64,000 nucleotides of DNA from Ryuthela nishihirai (GCA_038380435.1 JAWZYU010000030.1:63375817-63439816), one strand, 5' to 3'. Positions 11,701-26,700 are shown, counted from the first letter of the stretch. The notes: generated from the letters alone by a model not told the origin. Made by a program: numbers and translations.

Positions 11701-14700
11701 GTTACAATTTATTTCATTTGTTGATTTATTATTTTTATGTTGCAATTTATTTCACTTGTTTATTTATTATTTTTTGTTACAATTTATTTTAGAGTCATTG
11801 GTTACATTTTTTTAAGTCAATACCTTTTAAATCACTAGGCAACCATCAGAGTTTTATCTGTGTCTTGCAAAAAGAATAGTTATACAGAAAACGAACTTCT
11901 ACTTCTCTAAGGTCAGTATTCTTATGAAGTTTGTATAATCACACCAAATATATGTGATAATGTGTAGATGTACACATTATCTGCTTGTTTCTTCAGGGAA
12001 AAAAAAAAATCCCTATTCAAAACCTAAAATCCAAAATAAAGTTCACATCAATTATTTAAAAATAATTACCAATTACACTTCTCAGATTCTAGTGATGCAT
12101 ATATTGTTTACTGTTCTGAGTGTAAGGTTGTAAGTTTTTATTTCTTTAACAGAAATAGGGATTTTGTATTAAAAGAAAAATATTCATTTCTGCCTGTAGT
12201 GATTGTTATAGCATACTTGTATCACATAAGTAGCACCAACAACTGCTGCATATGTTTACACTTTTCCTCTGCTCTTTCACACAAATTATTGATTGTTTTT
12301 AGTATCACTGTTGTTGACCTTATTTCCCTTCTAGCAAAGTTGCAATGTTTTAAAAACTTTTAATGTAAGATGTTGATTTCATTATTTGCAGAATTTTCAC
12401 CATCCAGCAACTATGCACATTGCTTTTGGCCATTATTTTAGTAGATTTTGAACATGTTTTTATTTTGCTGCTTCTAGAATTATTTTTATTGTTCCCCAAA
12501 TATGCATACAGTTCAGTCCATCAAACATGTCTCTCCTGTGTTGCAGCTGCTCAATTTGCCACTTAAGGCTAGTTCTAACAAGTTCCTGTTTGACATTATC
12601 TGTCCACCATATCCTAAGTCTCTCCCTTTATCTTTGGCTTTTAAGTACACTGTTCATAACCTTATTCACTAATCTGTAGTTATGCATGTGGCCAACATGA
12701 CAAAACCAACAAAATCTCTTTCTGCACAATATGCTGCTCAGAGGTGGTTGTAGACTCCTTCATCTAACCGCATCATTACTTACAAAGTCAGACCATCTAA
12801 TTCACTCTCCCCCAATTTTCTCTGAGCCCTCGGTTTTCTTATAATCTGTCCATTGTGTGCAAAAAAGTGCTGCTTAGAGGTAAAATGACCCAACTCAAAT
12901 CATTGAATGCCCAAGATATTGCAATAAGCACCTAGAATCAAATGCATCAATTTTCCTGTTATCTTGTTTGCAAAGAGTTCAAGTTTCACTACCATAACTA
13001 ATTTAGAAAGGCCCAAACTAGTATACAGACTAATTTTAGTCTTTAAGTATTTATGCTTCTCCATAGATTCTTAAAAGCCCCAGCAGCAATTCCTATTTGT
13101 CTGTTTATCTCATATCACATATTACCAGTATATGTTACACAACTCCTGAGGTAATGAAACTAAGACACTTCAGGTTGCAGCCCTTCAAAACAAGTGAAAC
13201 ACCATCTGCCTGACCAATTTTCATCACTTTACTTTTCTCACTGTTTATAACCAAACCTACTCTACTAAAAGTCTCATCAACAGCTCTAATGAAAGAGTTC
13301 ATCTTAACAGTATCATTAGCAAAAAAAGAGCCAAATAATCATCATCAGCATAATCAAAATGAGAAATTTTGAAATCTCTATACCATTTAAGGTCAAAATC
13401 TTCTCCTTGAAGTGAATTCCACATAATGTAATCAATAATCAAACAAAAAATAAAAGGTGATAAAATGCAATCCTGCCAGACTCCAATAGCAATGCTAAAC
13501 CAATTGCTATAAGACTTAGCAACCTTCACAACACTCGCTCATTGTTCAGTATTATTATAGATCCATTATTATGCTAATTTGTCAGTAATGATCATATGAA
13601 CTCACAATCAACCACAAATTATGATGATCAACAGAGTCAAAAGCTTTTTGAAATCTTTAAAACTAATAACTAAAGGTATCTGAAACTCAAAACATTTCTC
13701 GAAAATGTGCCAAAGTGGAAATATTTATCAATACATTATCCCCTACCACTTCTGAATTCGTACTGTTCATCATACAGTTGCCCATCAACCAATTCTTAAT
13801 TCTGTTAAGCACAATAATTCAAGGAACTTTACCTGGAACACAGAGTAGACTATTCCCCTATAATGATCGCAAGAACTGTGATCACCTTTCTTAAAAAAGG
13901 GATAATAATGGCTCTGGTAAAATCCTTAGGAACAACACCTCTGTCACAATATATATTGCAATTAAAAAGATATTTATTTTGAAACTAGCTGAAACAAAAC
14001 TATGCTTTCTAAAAATTAAGTTTCTTGATGTTTCTTCAGTTGAAAGTATGAATTCACTATTAACATCAATATCGAATTCAGAGGAAAAGTTGACTTGATC
14101 CAGGTGTGATATGAACCCAAAATATATTCATTAGATTCCTCCTGATAACATGCAAGGTGGTGAGAGCACCTGGCATGTTATCAGAATGTTGTGGTTTCAT
14201 ATCCTACCTGGCTCAAGACTAATTTTTCTTCTAAATTTGATATTGATGTTAAGAGTAAATTCATACCTTTCAAAATTATACTATCCTTATGTATATTGTG
14301 GTACACATCAGAATTTTCTGGCTTCTATGACACTATTTCAAATAACATTGAATTATAGAATTAATCAGAAAACACAAATTTTAAAAGATAGGGTGTATTT
14401 TTGTCTTTTTTAATGAAAGTAATTTAATAAATAACATTGAGAAGGTGTTATTTTTAAGTGAAAATTTTGCCATTGTGTTGAAATTAAAGTGTATTTAGCA
14501 ACAATTTGATCTGGAAATTATTCGGTCTCAATTTCAGTGCCTAAATTAAACTTTATATGGTTGAAAATATTTTTAGTTATGTATTTTTCAGTTTTCCTTT
14601 AAATAATTTTGTTTTATAAGTCAAATTCCCATTGCCTTAGAGTTTGCCAATTGCCAAAAAACCAAGCTTGTGCATTATGCATTACTTGCATAAATGTCTA

Positions 14701-17700
14701 AAAAATAAAGATGTAAATAATAAGACATATTATGACTCATGAAATAGCTGAAAAAATTTATTTTCCTGTGTGCTATTACAGGAGTCTCACATCTCCTGCT
14801 GATACTTTATTTACTAGTGACACATTATAAACTATTTATATCAAAATATTGAAATAATCTAGAAAAGATGACAAAATTAAATTTTTATTTTTACTGAAAT
14901 TAAAATGTAAAAGTACAGTAAAATTTTTTATTTTTGAAAATATATGTATATTAACACATTTGTTTTTCTTTACTTTTTTGCTATTCTGTTAATCACAATT
15001 AAATACTCTTTTGATATATAACATGGACAATATTTGTTCATTAATTTACTTCAGGATAGGGTTCTAAAGTTTTTATTTTCTGAAAACATTTCAAAATTAA
15101 TTAGGCCACCAAAGTGTTCAGTTTCAGAAACCTGACACTTTAAGGGTTAATAAAATTACTTTAAGATGAATTTTTAGTGCATTAGATATATTTCAAATAA
15201 GTAACATTATTACAAATAAGAAATTTCTAAACTCTCTTTAGCTTTTTAAGAATATTTACTATCGCAAAATATCTAGCATGGCTTCTTTTATTGTCTGTCC
15301 ACACTAGAAATTTCTTAGACTACTATAATGTGTCATCAAGATATGGCACATTATAGTAATCCTTTTCTCTCATAAACGCGTTTTGTCTTTAAAGTAGCAT
15401 AATTCAAATCTATAGTAAAGCATCTTTACATTTTTTTTCATGACTAAATAACCTGTGGAAATTACAGAACTTTTGAGTGGATGATGTTTATAGAGATTGT
15501 GAAACTGTTAGCCACATTATGTTATGTTTTAACCCTTTCTCTACCACACCAGCCCAAACTGCAGGTAAGAGGTATTGAAGAGGAAAGAATAGCATTGATT
15601 GGATGAGTTCATTTAAAATCTCTGCTGTTTTGGGCTGGTATGGTACTGAAAAAATTAAAATAATATTTTTTTTAAGATAACCAATCCAATTTAAACTTAT
15701 TCATGACACAATGTTAATATGATGTATTAGTAAAGAAAATGTTAGAATGAAAATTGTTTTTTGTACTTTTGGAAACCATTGTGCTTTTTAGATATTCCAC
15801 AGTTGATGGTGACTGTTGGAACTCCTAGACCACTGATCAAAGAAGGTGATGATGTGTATTTTGACTGCAACATCCAAGCTAATCCATCAGTGACTGAGGT
15901 TGGATGGCAATTTAATGGTAAAGCTGTATATTCTAATCTTCCAGCAGGGGTTAAAGTAAATAACCAGTCTTTATTGCTCCGTCATGTGACAAGAAAAAAC
16001 AGTGGTAACTATACATGCATTGCAGCCAATGTTGAAGGTGAAGGAGTAAGCGATTATGTCACCCTTAATGTTCATTGTGAGTCTACTATTATGTTACATT
16101 TCTGTTCAGTTTTTAATCATATTGTTTATTTTATTAAGAATGACATGATATTAAAAAAGTACAATTATGCTGTAGTCTGAACACATTCACCAGTTGCAAA
16201 ACTGATGTAATTCTTCACATGCTAAATTTTATCAGTTTAATATATTGATAATCATATGCATATATATATACACTATATTGCAAAAAAAAGTGTCTAAACG
16301 CTTTCATGTTACGTGAACGAATAGTCACATTCAAATCTACCTAACTTTGAAAACAAGCTTTTTACAGAAAAAAGACTGGATATAAATGGAAGATCTTGGT
16401 CAGAGCTCTCTAAATCTCTATTTTCTATAATATTAATCTAATATTTAAAGAGTTATGGAAGCTGAAACATTTAAGTGAAACTTTTGCTATTTTTGAAAAT
16501 TTACTTCAAAAAGTTAAATCACAACTGTTATAACAAGTTCGCCAAATAAATGTGATATCTGAATTTTGTATAAGGATTTTTGAAGTTTTCATCAATTTGG
16601 GGGGGGGGGGAATGTTTTGGAAGTGTGTGTGATAACATCTGTTGTTAAATAGAATAGCTTCCATAACTCTAAATATTAGATTAATATTATAGAAAATTTC
16701 TCTCTCTGACCGAGATCTTCAATTTATGTTTAGTGATGTTTTTCTGTAAAAAGCTTATTTTCAAAGTTAGATTTGAATGTAGCTATTCATTCACTTAACA
16801 CAAAGTGTCCGGACACTTTTTTTTTTTTTTTTTTTTTTTGCAATATGGTGTATTTTCAAATTTGAGATAATGTTTTTGCTAACACATATTTAATGCATTT
16901 TAATTTTTCTAGCTTTAGTTCATGCACTGTTTCCAATATGTTTTACTCTTTATAACCATCCCATGGCCGAGTGGTTAGCGTGCTTTGCTACTGATCTAAG
17001 GGACCTGGGTTCGAGTCCCGGGTAAGGCATGGATGTGTGTGTTGTTTTCTGCTGAGGTCCTGCCATCCTCTCAGACCCCCCCCCCCCCCCCGATAGGGGA
17101 CCACCTTGTCGTGGTGGGGGGGCCTAGGGCCCAGCAACCCGGCTGAGGAGGCATTGCCGGTCGGGATGATCCCTAGCTGGAGCAGGCCAGAGGATTTGCC
17201 GGCTGTAGTGGGCACCAGCTGGAGCATTCCAAGGTTTTGCCGGTTGGGGTGGTCCCCGGCTGGAGCATTGCTGAAGCCACCCGAGGTTGAAGACGCTGCT
17301 GGCCGGCTTGATTGCCGGTCGGGTGGTGACGGCGTTGGAGACCTCACCTCTCAGGAGACCTGTGTGGTCTGTTCGACGGCTCTGCCGAAAGGCACGAGCT
17401 GTCAAAAAAGTCTGGGTCTTACTAAGAGTCTCCACCCCGGGTGCCGATCGAGCTTGGATCTTTATATCCTTGCACATTTGCAAACCGGGGAATAGATTAA
17501 AGTAAGGTTTCTTCCGGTGGTCAGCTTTCCTTCTATAGGACTGCTGCCATGTGAGGCCGGGGTTGAGGTGCGCCTATAGGGCGTATTCCTTGCCCCCGGC
17601 TCTAGATGGTCATGGCTTTTCATAACCAGGTAGTGCTGTACAAGCGGAACCGGGAATTGCCGTGGTTGCATAAGATCGCAACAAAGAGATTCATCCTCTC

Positions 17701-20700
17701 AGACCTTCTACTATGGCATATAAATTGACAGGCTCCTGTCAGACCTCTGTGGCAAGCAGCTACTTGAGGGGGTATTTATTATTTTTATTATAATGTTGTA
17801 AGTCAGTAATTTACTTCTGCTAGAATCAGTACAGAGGCCAGTGAGAAAACAGTGGCAAAGTACAGTAAAATTTTGGTAGTTTAGTACCATAGGAACTTTG
17901 TAGTGCTGGATTGTTAGATATTCCAGACTATTGGTTGATACTCCTAGAAATAGACCAAGACACTTTTATTGCATGTTTTTGTTAGACAGTATTAAAATAA
18001 TTGCAAGAAAAGTATTTAAGTAGCCCCCTCTCCAAGAATAATTTTAATCTCCATGTTACATTAAAAATTAAAGTTCCTACCAATTACAGAACAGAGTTTA
18101 GAATCCCGAATTGCTTTGTGACTGTAACAGATCTAGCAACAGTCTTCCATTGTTTGTTTCTGAATGTTCTTGTGTGCTATCTGTGAATGGAGAAGTCAAC
18201 TGAGAAAGCAGTAAGGGGCAACATAACTATACATTGCAACATTTTTTGTTAGCATAAAAAATGGCAGTCTAACAATAGACTTGATCTCATTATATATTAA
18301 AAAAAAGCTAAAAAAAGCCACATTACATATCTAATAAGGTAAGAGCCACATTTCATACCAAAATAAGTAAAAGCCATGGGTTACCCAGCTTGATCTAGTG
18401 AATGAATATGTTATGGGTAGATAAGTTTTTATGTTAATCCATTAACCCTTAAAGTGCCATAAGACACTATAGCTCCTAGAGGACTTGGCTATAAGTTTTA
18501 TATTTCAGTAAAAGAAATTTTCCTTTTTAACAATTTTTCAAAATTAAACGTGAAAATTGGCAAATTATCTTTTATACAATAGCAGGACAAAGTTCTGCCA
18601 GTTACTTAATTCAGGATAAAATTCTATGCCTCTTCAAATTTTCATGTTGAACATAAATATTAAACAATCTGGCACTTTAAGGGTTAATCATCTATATTTG
18701 TTGAATGATTATATTTACAGGTCCCTCAGTCCATTGAATGCTGAAGTATTGAGTGTTTCTAATTTTAAAATAGCACATTATCAGAATTTTATTATATTGA
18801 AAAGAAATTTTTTACAGTTTGTCCTTTTTTGAAAAAGTTAATTTTATTTATTAATTTATATATATATATAAGATGTGAAATATCTTAAATAATGCATGAT
18901 AAATTTGGAAATTCACATCATTCAGAAAATAGTTTAGTTTTGCTTTTATGTTTTAGTATCTTTGTTTTATTTTTTATTCTATAACTTTTATTCATTAGAT
19001 ATATATTCCTTGTTCATAAAATGATATTCATTTTAGTTGTAATTACTGCATGACTAAAAATGATATTCATTTTAGTTGTAATTACTGCAAGACTAAAACT
19101 GAAACTACTTTATTCCTGGACCCAGTGTGTGTGTGTGTGGGGGGGGGGGGGTAGCTAAGGGGGGATAGGGGAAGGGAGGTCCTCCCCAAAAGTAAATCAT
19201 AAGCAAATATATTGAAGTGACTTTGTAAAATCCAGGTGGGTTGTGAGGCAACTTGGGAAAACCTGGGGAGTTGACAAAATTGGAACCCACTTCCACTTGG
19301 TAAAATATAGGTGAGTTGTGAAAATTGGGGTTGGTTTTAGGTAGCCCATGACATTGGAGACATCACAAGCTTTAATTTGAGATATGATTTGTTAAAGGTG
19401 AACCCCATGAAAATCTGCCCCCCCCCCTCCCCCGTTTTTATCAGAGGGGAATAGTAGGAGCAAAATTCGTAATAGTTTATGAACGTCATTACATGAGCTT
19501 CCATTTGACACCTAACTCATAACTGTAGGCCTCGCATTCACAAGATATAGTAGAACAACTTTCACAGTTCCCATTTTTAATGGGGAAGAATGCATGAGAG
19601 GTCAATTTTTTATAGCCTGTCACACTCACTGCACACAACATCACAAGCTTTCATTTGACACATAGCTTGTTACTTTCCTACTTTCTGCACTCATGTTCAG
19701 GAGATGTAGGGGAACAATAATTTTCTTATTTCCCCCCCTTCTCAGGAGAGGGAGAAAGCATGGGATCAAATTTTTTTATAGTCTATGACATTCCTAGCAT
19801 CGGAAGCTTTCATTTGACTCATGGCTTGTTACTTTCCGCACTCATGTTCAGGAGATATAAAGAAACAATCATTTTCATATTTCCCCACTTTTTTAGGGGG
19901 GAAGAAAGCATGAAGTGCCAACCACTCATCAGAAACATTAATTTGATGTATAGCTTGTTGTATTCTTCACTCCCAATTTGGAGATGTAACAGAATTGTTT
20001 TCATATTTCCCCTGGCAAAATTTGAAGCCACTTGGTTAAATACAGGCGAGTTGTGAAAAATGGGAGTGGTTTTGTAAAATTATAGATAGTTGGTAAAAAT
20101 TGGGAAAACTTGACAAAAATCGACAAATGCCAAAGACAAGCAATTTGAAGAAAGGTAGAAATGGGATTGGTTTCGTGAAATTAGGTACAGTTGGTGCAAT
20201 CAAGTAAACTTTGCAAAATGTAGGGAAGTTGGCAAAAATTGTAGCAAATTGGTAAAATGTAGGTCATTTGTGAAAATTGGAATTAGTGAAATTGGAATTG
20301 GTTTTGTGAACATAAAGAGAATTGGCAAAATCTTTTGGATTTGGCAAAAATTGGTTTGGATTTTGCGAAATGACTTGGAGCAATCTAGAAAACATGACAA
20401 AATCTTGTGTAATTGGTAAAATTGGAAAGGTAATAAAACGAAATATGACTCAAGTCACTTGTGCAAACCGAAATTGATGATCGATGGAAGATGTAACTCC
20501 CCCCCCCCCCACCATCAAACATAATTCTGGGTACATCAGTGATAGGAACATAATTTATGCTATGCAAAGTATTTATTTTCTCAGTTGGCAAAATTAAATT
20601 TACTACTTCATAGGCCTTCATTATGCTTCTGCCTTGACCTCACCACAACAGTGCCACATTAACTACGTAATCCTTAAAATGTTAGGTTTTTTAGAATGCA

Positions 20701-23700
20701 TGCAGTGCAGCTGAGAAATTTTTAGCTTTTTTCAGTGGAAAAATACTGAACTTTAGAATTTTATCCTTTAGTGACTGACAGATATAGATCATGTCACATA
20801 CTAGATGAAAGAGCATTTCATTCTGAATAATAACAAAAATTCAGTTTAAAAATGAAGGCTACTAAAGCCTAATTTTAAAAAATGTTGACAAGCTTTGCAT
20901 ACTCTAAGGGTTGAAGGATTAAGTATTAGGTGGCCGAGTGGTTAGCACGCTTGGCTACTGATCTACTGGACCTGGGTTCGAACCCTGGATAAGGCATGGA
21001 TGTATATGTCGTTTTTCTGCTGAGGTCCTGCCATCCTCTCAGATCTTCTACTGTGGCATATAAACTGACAGGCTCCTGTCAGACCTCTGTGGCAAGCAGC
21101 TGCTTGAGGGGGTATTTATTTTTTTTTATTTGATATAGTATATTAGTAATAGATATATTAGTATCAGGATTAAATTGAAGGCTTTGGTATGAACCCTTTC
21201 TGTGCTGTAGCAGTATTAATTGGCATCATCTTTTGAATTCTAGTGACCTGAGAAGTGAATTTGGGTGCCATAGTGAAAGGTTGTAAATTTTTTTTTACAA
21301 ATTGAAATTGGCTGCTTTTTAACTGTTTTTAAACAAATTTCAAAAATAAAATTTAAATCTATGATATATATTTTTGACCTGTTGATTCCATTTGAAAAAA
21401 TTATGATAAAATTAAAAAATAAATCTGTTTCAGTCTGCAGTGAACATGCATGTTCAGTCACTACAAATAGCACCAAGTAGTGATGATTTATTTTATGTTT
21501 TCATTCGGCTGTCCATACACAGATTGTTATATTGGTTGTGATTTCCAGTCTTTTCTTTTTGGATGATTTGATTGGTTGTAATGTCCAATTCTTTTCAATG
21601 CATAATAAGCGAAGTTGAATGTTCCTTTTAATATTGTCCAGATATTTAATTTCACTTCCATTATCATGGACCACTGAGTGTAGGGGTAAAGCTTTGGGAT
21701 CAGCCTGTCCGACTCGTGCCCATACATTGGCTGTGGCTGCCGCTTGTTGTTGTTGAGCATTTTTATCAGTGAATGAGAGATGTTCTTCAAGGATCAAATC
21801 TTGGTCCCTTACTCTTCAACATATACTGCCTGGGCAAATTATTACACCTATCTAATACTTTATTGTATGTACATAACACTTTATGTATTAATGGTACAGT
21901 TTTCAATTCTCTGTACATAGTTATCATTGAAATGGGTTTTGAAGTATGCTGGTGGCCATCCCTCTCAGCTGATGAACTGTAGCAGCATTTTTACTTGTTT
22001 TGCCATAAAGTTCATGCCAACAAACACTTGTTTTTACTGTCTGTGAAAGCCTTTTTCTTCCACATATGCCATGTTTAGCTGATGTTTTTATTAGACTGTT
22101 GCCATCTTCTTGCATATGGGGATATTGTGCCCCCTGATTTTCCACTGAGTTCCATTACGTGTTATGGATACTCCTGCCCATCATGCTCTAATGATGAGCC
22201 CCCTTTCTTAGTTTTGTGTAAGGAATAACAGTTAACATGAAAATGTAAATTAGTAAAAATGCCAATAGTTTGTTTAGTAATGCTATATAAATTTGCAAAA
22301 ATTTTTTGTCTCCTAGTGAATCTTTTGCATTAAATGCTTTTGATTTCAGATGCCCCCTACTGCCAGCCTAACCAGCAAATATCATATGGGGTGCCACTTC
22401 AAGAAACTGTAGAAGTAGAATGCAATGTAGATGCCAATCCTGAAGACGTTAGTTTTCAGTGGTATTTTAACAGTTCTGTTGCTCATATTCGAATCAAGTC
22501 TTTCATTGTAAACAAGACCCAGAGTATTGCTTCATTTACTCCCAGAAGGCAGAAGGATTACGGGTATTTATTCTGTAAGGCAAAGAATAGTGTTGGAATC
22601 CAGAAGGAGCCATGTTGCTTTAGAATTGCTCCAGCAGGTAAATTATTCAGATAATTGTGATTAGTGATATCATTTTGGTTTAATCAGCTATAAAAACATT
22701 ACACATTGAAAACATTATTAGAGTTCATATCTTTATCTCTTGTTAAAAAGAGTTTAGCTTTTATAAATATATTATATGCAGTTCATTTAATTAGTGGTAA
22801 AAATGGCAATGAAGCAGTACTCCAGAAAGCAAATAACTAAGTTGGAAAAAAAACTTTTTTTTTTTAAATTCACAATAGCTTGTAAATAAGAATATATTCT
22901 AATATTTTATTCTTAGCTTTTTTTCCCTAACGTATATTGTTTTATTCAGTAATAAATAAAATGGTTTAACTCTGCATATTAAACTTTCTAGGCTCAGTTT
23001 TAGATCTGAATATTGTACATTTTTTTAAAATGTGTGTAGAGCTAAAAACAAAAAATTTAATTGCCATGAGAGCTTTTTTTTTTTAACCCCTAACTGTTCC
23101 TCATTTTAGCCCTCTTTTTCAAATGATTAGTAGAATATGTATTTCTATTGATTTTTGAAAATTTATGGTATTTATTATATTTCACTATATGTGTAATCAA
23201 GTAAAATCAAGTCATTACAGTTGTTTGTGATTTTTACTATTCTGAAGCAAAAGCTGCAAATTATGAAATGTGAAACATTGCAGATAACATACAAATTGGA
23301 GATACCAATTCAGAAGCCAATAATGCTCTCAAGACATTATATATTCTCCAAACAGCTGTATAGTGTTTACTAATTTTGCTGTTTTGCAAAATTATTCTAA
23401 GTTGGGTTGAGTTGTTTTACCTCTGAATGGCACTTTTTTGCACACCATGGGCTAAATGGCCAGGTCACATGGACCCCAAAGGCTCAGAGAAGGATGGGGG
23501 AGGGGACCCACTGGAACAGCTGTTGGGAGACAGATTGTAGCCCCCGTCAAGGCCATCCAGCATGTTCTTTAACATGCACAGGGTATGGCTCTCCCGCACA
23601 CAGAATCACAGCTTAACGTCCCATTCAACGGATGGTGGCCTTTCCAAGCTCATTGGTGTCCCCTACTGACTGTGGGCAGGGTGGGGAATTTTGCGGAGAT

Positions 23701-26700
23701 AAATCTCAATGCTGACCCAGCTGGGACTCGAACCTGGGAACTACAGATTACGAGCCTAGTGCGCTACCAACTGAGCCATCCCCACCCCTGTAAAATTATT
23801 CTAAAGTATCAATATTCATTATATTGCTGTTAACCTGTTACTGCTCCTAATCCCCATTTGGGGTCAATCATTTTGTTTCTGTACTCTTTATTTATAAAGT
23901 GACATAAGTGAGTATTTATAAATTTCAATGTCATGTTTTTTAAAATAAATGTGTTCTTTTAAAATAAACTTTTATGATGATGCATCAAATAATTTTAATT
24001 CCACCACTGTGCATCTTATATTAACTTTATTTCACCATAGAAACATTTTTGCATGAGTCCTCATTTAGTTGGAAAGTCTGCAATCCCTGATGGGATGTAA
24101 AGCCGTGGTCCTATGTGTGTGAGAGCCACACCTGTGCACTCTAAAGGACAAGCTGGATGGCCTTGATGAGAGGTTACCATCTATCTTCTAACAGCTGTCT
24201 AATGGCTCACCCCAACCTTCACTGAGCTCAATGGCCATTGGTGTCCCAATTCACACAATGGGCTAAGTGGCCAAGTCACAAAGACCATTGAGTCACAAAG
24301 ACTCAATGGTCTTTGTGACTTGGCCACTTAGCCCATTGTGTGCAAAAAAGTGCCACTCAGAGGTAAAACAAACTCAACCTGTCCCTCATTTAGCCACCAT
24401 TTTCAAATAAGTAAACTATCTATCACTAATAATTCTTAACATGCTCACTTCCAATTTTCTTTAACCAGTAGAAAAGTTTACATAATGGTTCAGATCCTAG
24501 TAAATCATATATGGTGCAAAGTCCCAAAACCAGCATTCTTGAAACTATGGGACATGCAGGTTTCTGAAATTTTCCGGTTTGTAAGCAATTTATGCAAATC
24601 TTTTAACTGACCACTCCTTATTAGGGTAAAAATAAACAGTAGCTATAAATGATCCGATCAATCGGACAAACTGATCTAATAACCCTCCCCTACATTGCCT
24701 TTCTGTGGTATGACATTCACAGCTGTTAATAAAGGAGATCTTGTTTGGAGGCTGGCAGATCAGTGGTAGAGGAACATTTATCATGATTGGTTCGGTTGTT
24801 TTACTTCTCAGCTGCACTTTTAGCACATAATATGCTAAAGGTTCAGGTCACAAGGAATTGGAAAATTAGGAAAGGGACCCACTTGACAGCTGTTGGGAAA
24901 CAGAGGAAGCCTCTCATCAAAGCATCCAGTGTGTTCTTTTATATGCAATGGGTATGACTCACTTGCATGTGGAATCATGGCTTTACATTCCATCCAATAA
25001 ACAGCAGCCAATTCAAGTCCATCAGTGTCTCCTTTTTCACTGAAGACAAAGTAGGAGTTACTGGAGAAAAACAGTTGGGACTGAAACCTTTGAACATCAG
25101 ATTATTAACTTGGCATTACTGACTGATCCAACTCATTGCCCCACTCTGACCTATCAAAAAGTTATGGGTTTGTATCCCACCAAGATCAAGACAATTCATA
25201 GCATTAGTGATTAACTGTGTGAATGTGAGATGTTTTACAATTGGATTAACTACTTAAGCATTTTTCCTGGATATCTTTGTTTAAAAGCACCATGATTTTG
25301 ATAGAACTTTAATAATCATCATTTTGACACCTTATTCTCCTAAAATATGTATATTCGATACTATTGAGGATTAGAAAAGTGTTAAGTGATGAAAGTTTTG
25401 CCTTACTGGAAATCATAGTGCCTATATAAGACATCCTAATGAGGAATTCAGGCCTCAATAGCTTCAAGTTATTGTGAAAACCAAGTCATGGTAGGTGTTG
25501 CATGTCTTGTCAAGGGTTGAAGGCTGCATATTGTAAAAGGAACAGTGAAGTTAAGAACTGCATGAAAATGCTTGAAATTGTTGCCAACAGCCAGGGATCT
25601 TTTTGATGTTGAACCTTGGATTTTTTAGGATAATATCACTCCTTGTTATCATGCAAAAGTTGTTCAGAAAAGATCAGCAGATAGCACCAATAAAATGATG
25701 GTGAATACTGGCCTGGACAGTTTCTGAATCTCTCTACCATTCACCTTCTTGCAAATGTAAATCCTTCTTTTAAAAACTAATAAAAAATAATTGTAAATAT
25801 AACTAACTACCTTTTAGGATGATTAAGCCCCCCCCCCCCCTCCTCCCCAATAATGGAAGCAAAAACTATTAAACTTACATATATTTTATACATTTTTCAA
25901 GAAATTGTTTAAAAATCATAAAATAGGGGGGGGGGGGGGTTATACACCAGTGGAATTCATCACTTGTTCCCCTCCCCCATATTCCCAGCTTATCAATTTA
26001 CTGGCAGCAGCAAGTGACTTGATCAGCTATTATCAGCTGATCAAGTCACTTGTTGCTGCCAGTTTCAACATCACTGAATAGTTCTCAAGGGAAAAATAGT
26101 AAAATTTTTCATTATACTACCTTCTAGGGCTGGATCCTAGGGGGAAGGGGATGTTTATAGCTCCCTCTTCCCTTGAGATACTAGTAAGTGTAATGGAGGA
26201 AAAAAATGATTAAACATGTATATTTCATACATTTTTCAAGAAATTGTTTTAAAAACCTAAAATGGAGGGAGAAATGTTGTACAGCAAGGGAATTTGTATC
26301 TTGCCTCCTCCATTCCCAGCTTGATTGAGTCACTTGCTACCAACAATTTTAACATCATTATTTCTCAAGGGAAAATTGTGAAATTTTGCATTATTATAAC
26401 CATTTAAAAGTGCATTTTTGGCATTTCTGCTTAGAAGAAAGTGAAATTTAAGATTTTTTAAAAATATTTTTAACCTTTACCTGACCATTTGGGCTTTTGC
26501 AAGCCCAAGAATGTCCAGTTATGGTGCTGAAATTCTTGTGAGATAGTATTAAGTGAATACTCTCTAGAGTCTTCACATTTCGGTTAACTTTAAAAAGAAA
26601 ATGGTTAGTTGAATTTTTAAGGAAATTTGGTTTATTGTGATGGGTAGGTCCAGTAATATCGAATATATTCCTAATTGCTGACATTGGCAAAGATTTATTC

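Noticed and set aside
17106..17495. 129-residue plus-strand frame (and antisense frames) in the GC-rich insertion
   Set aside because: Open frames arise easily in GC-rich DNA with internal repeats; no domain is recognisable and both strands are open, so I did not call a gene.
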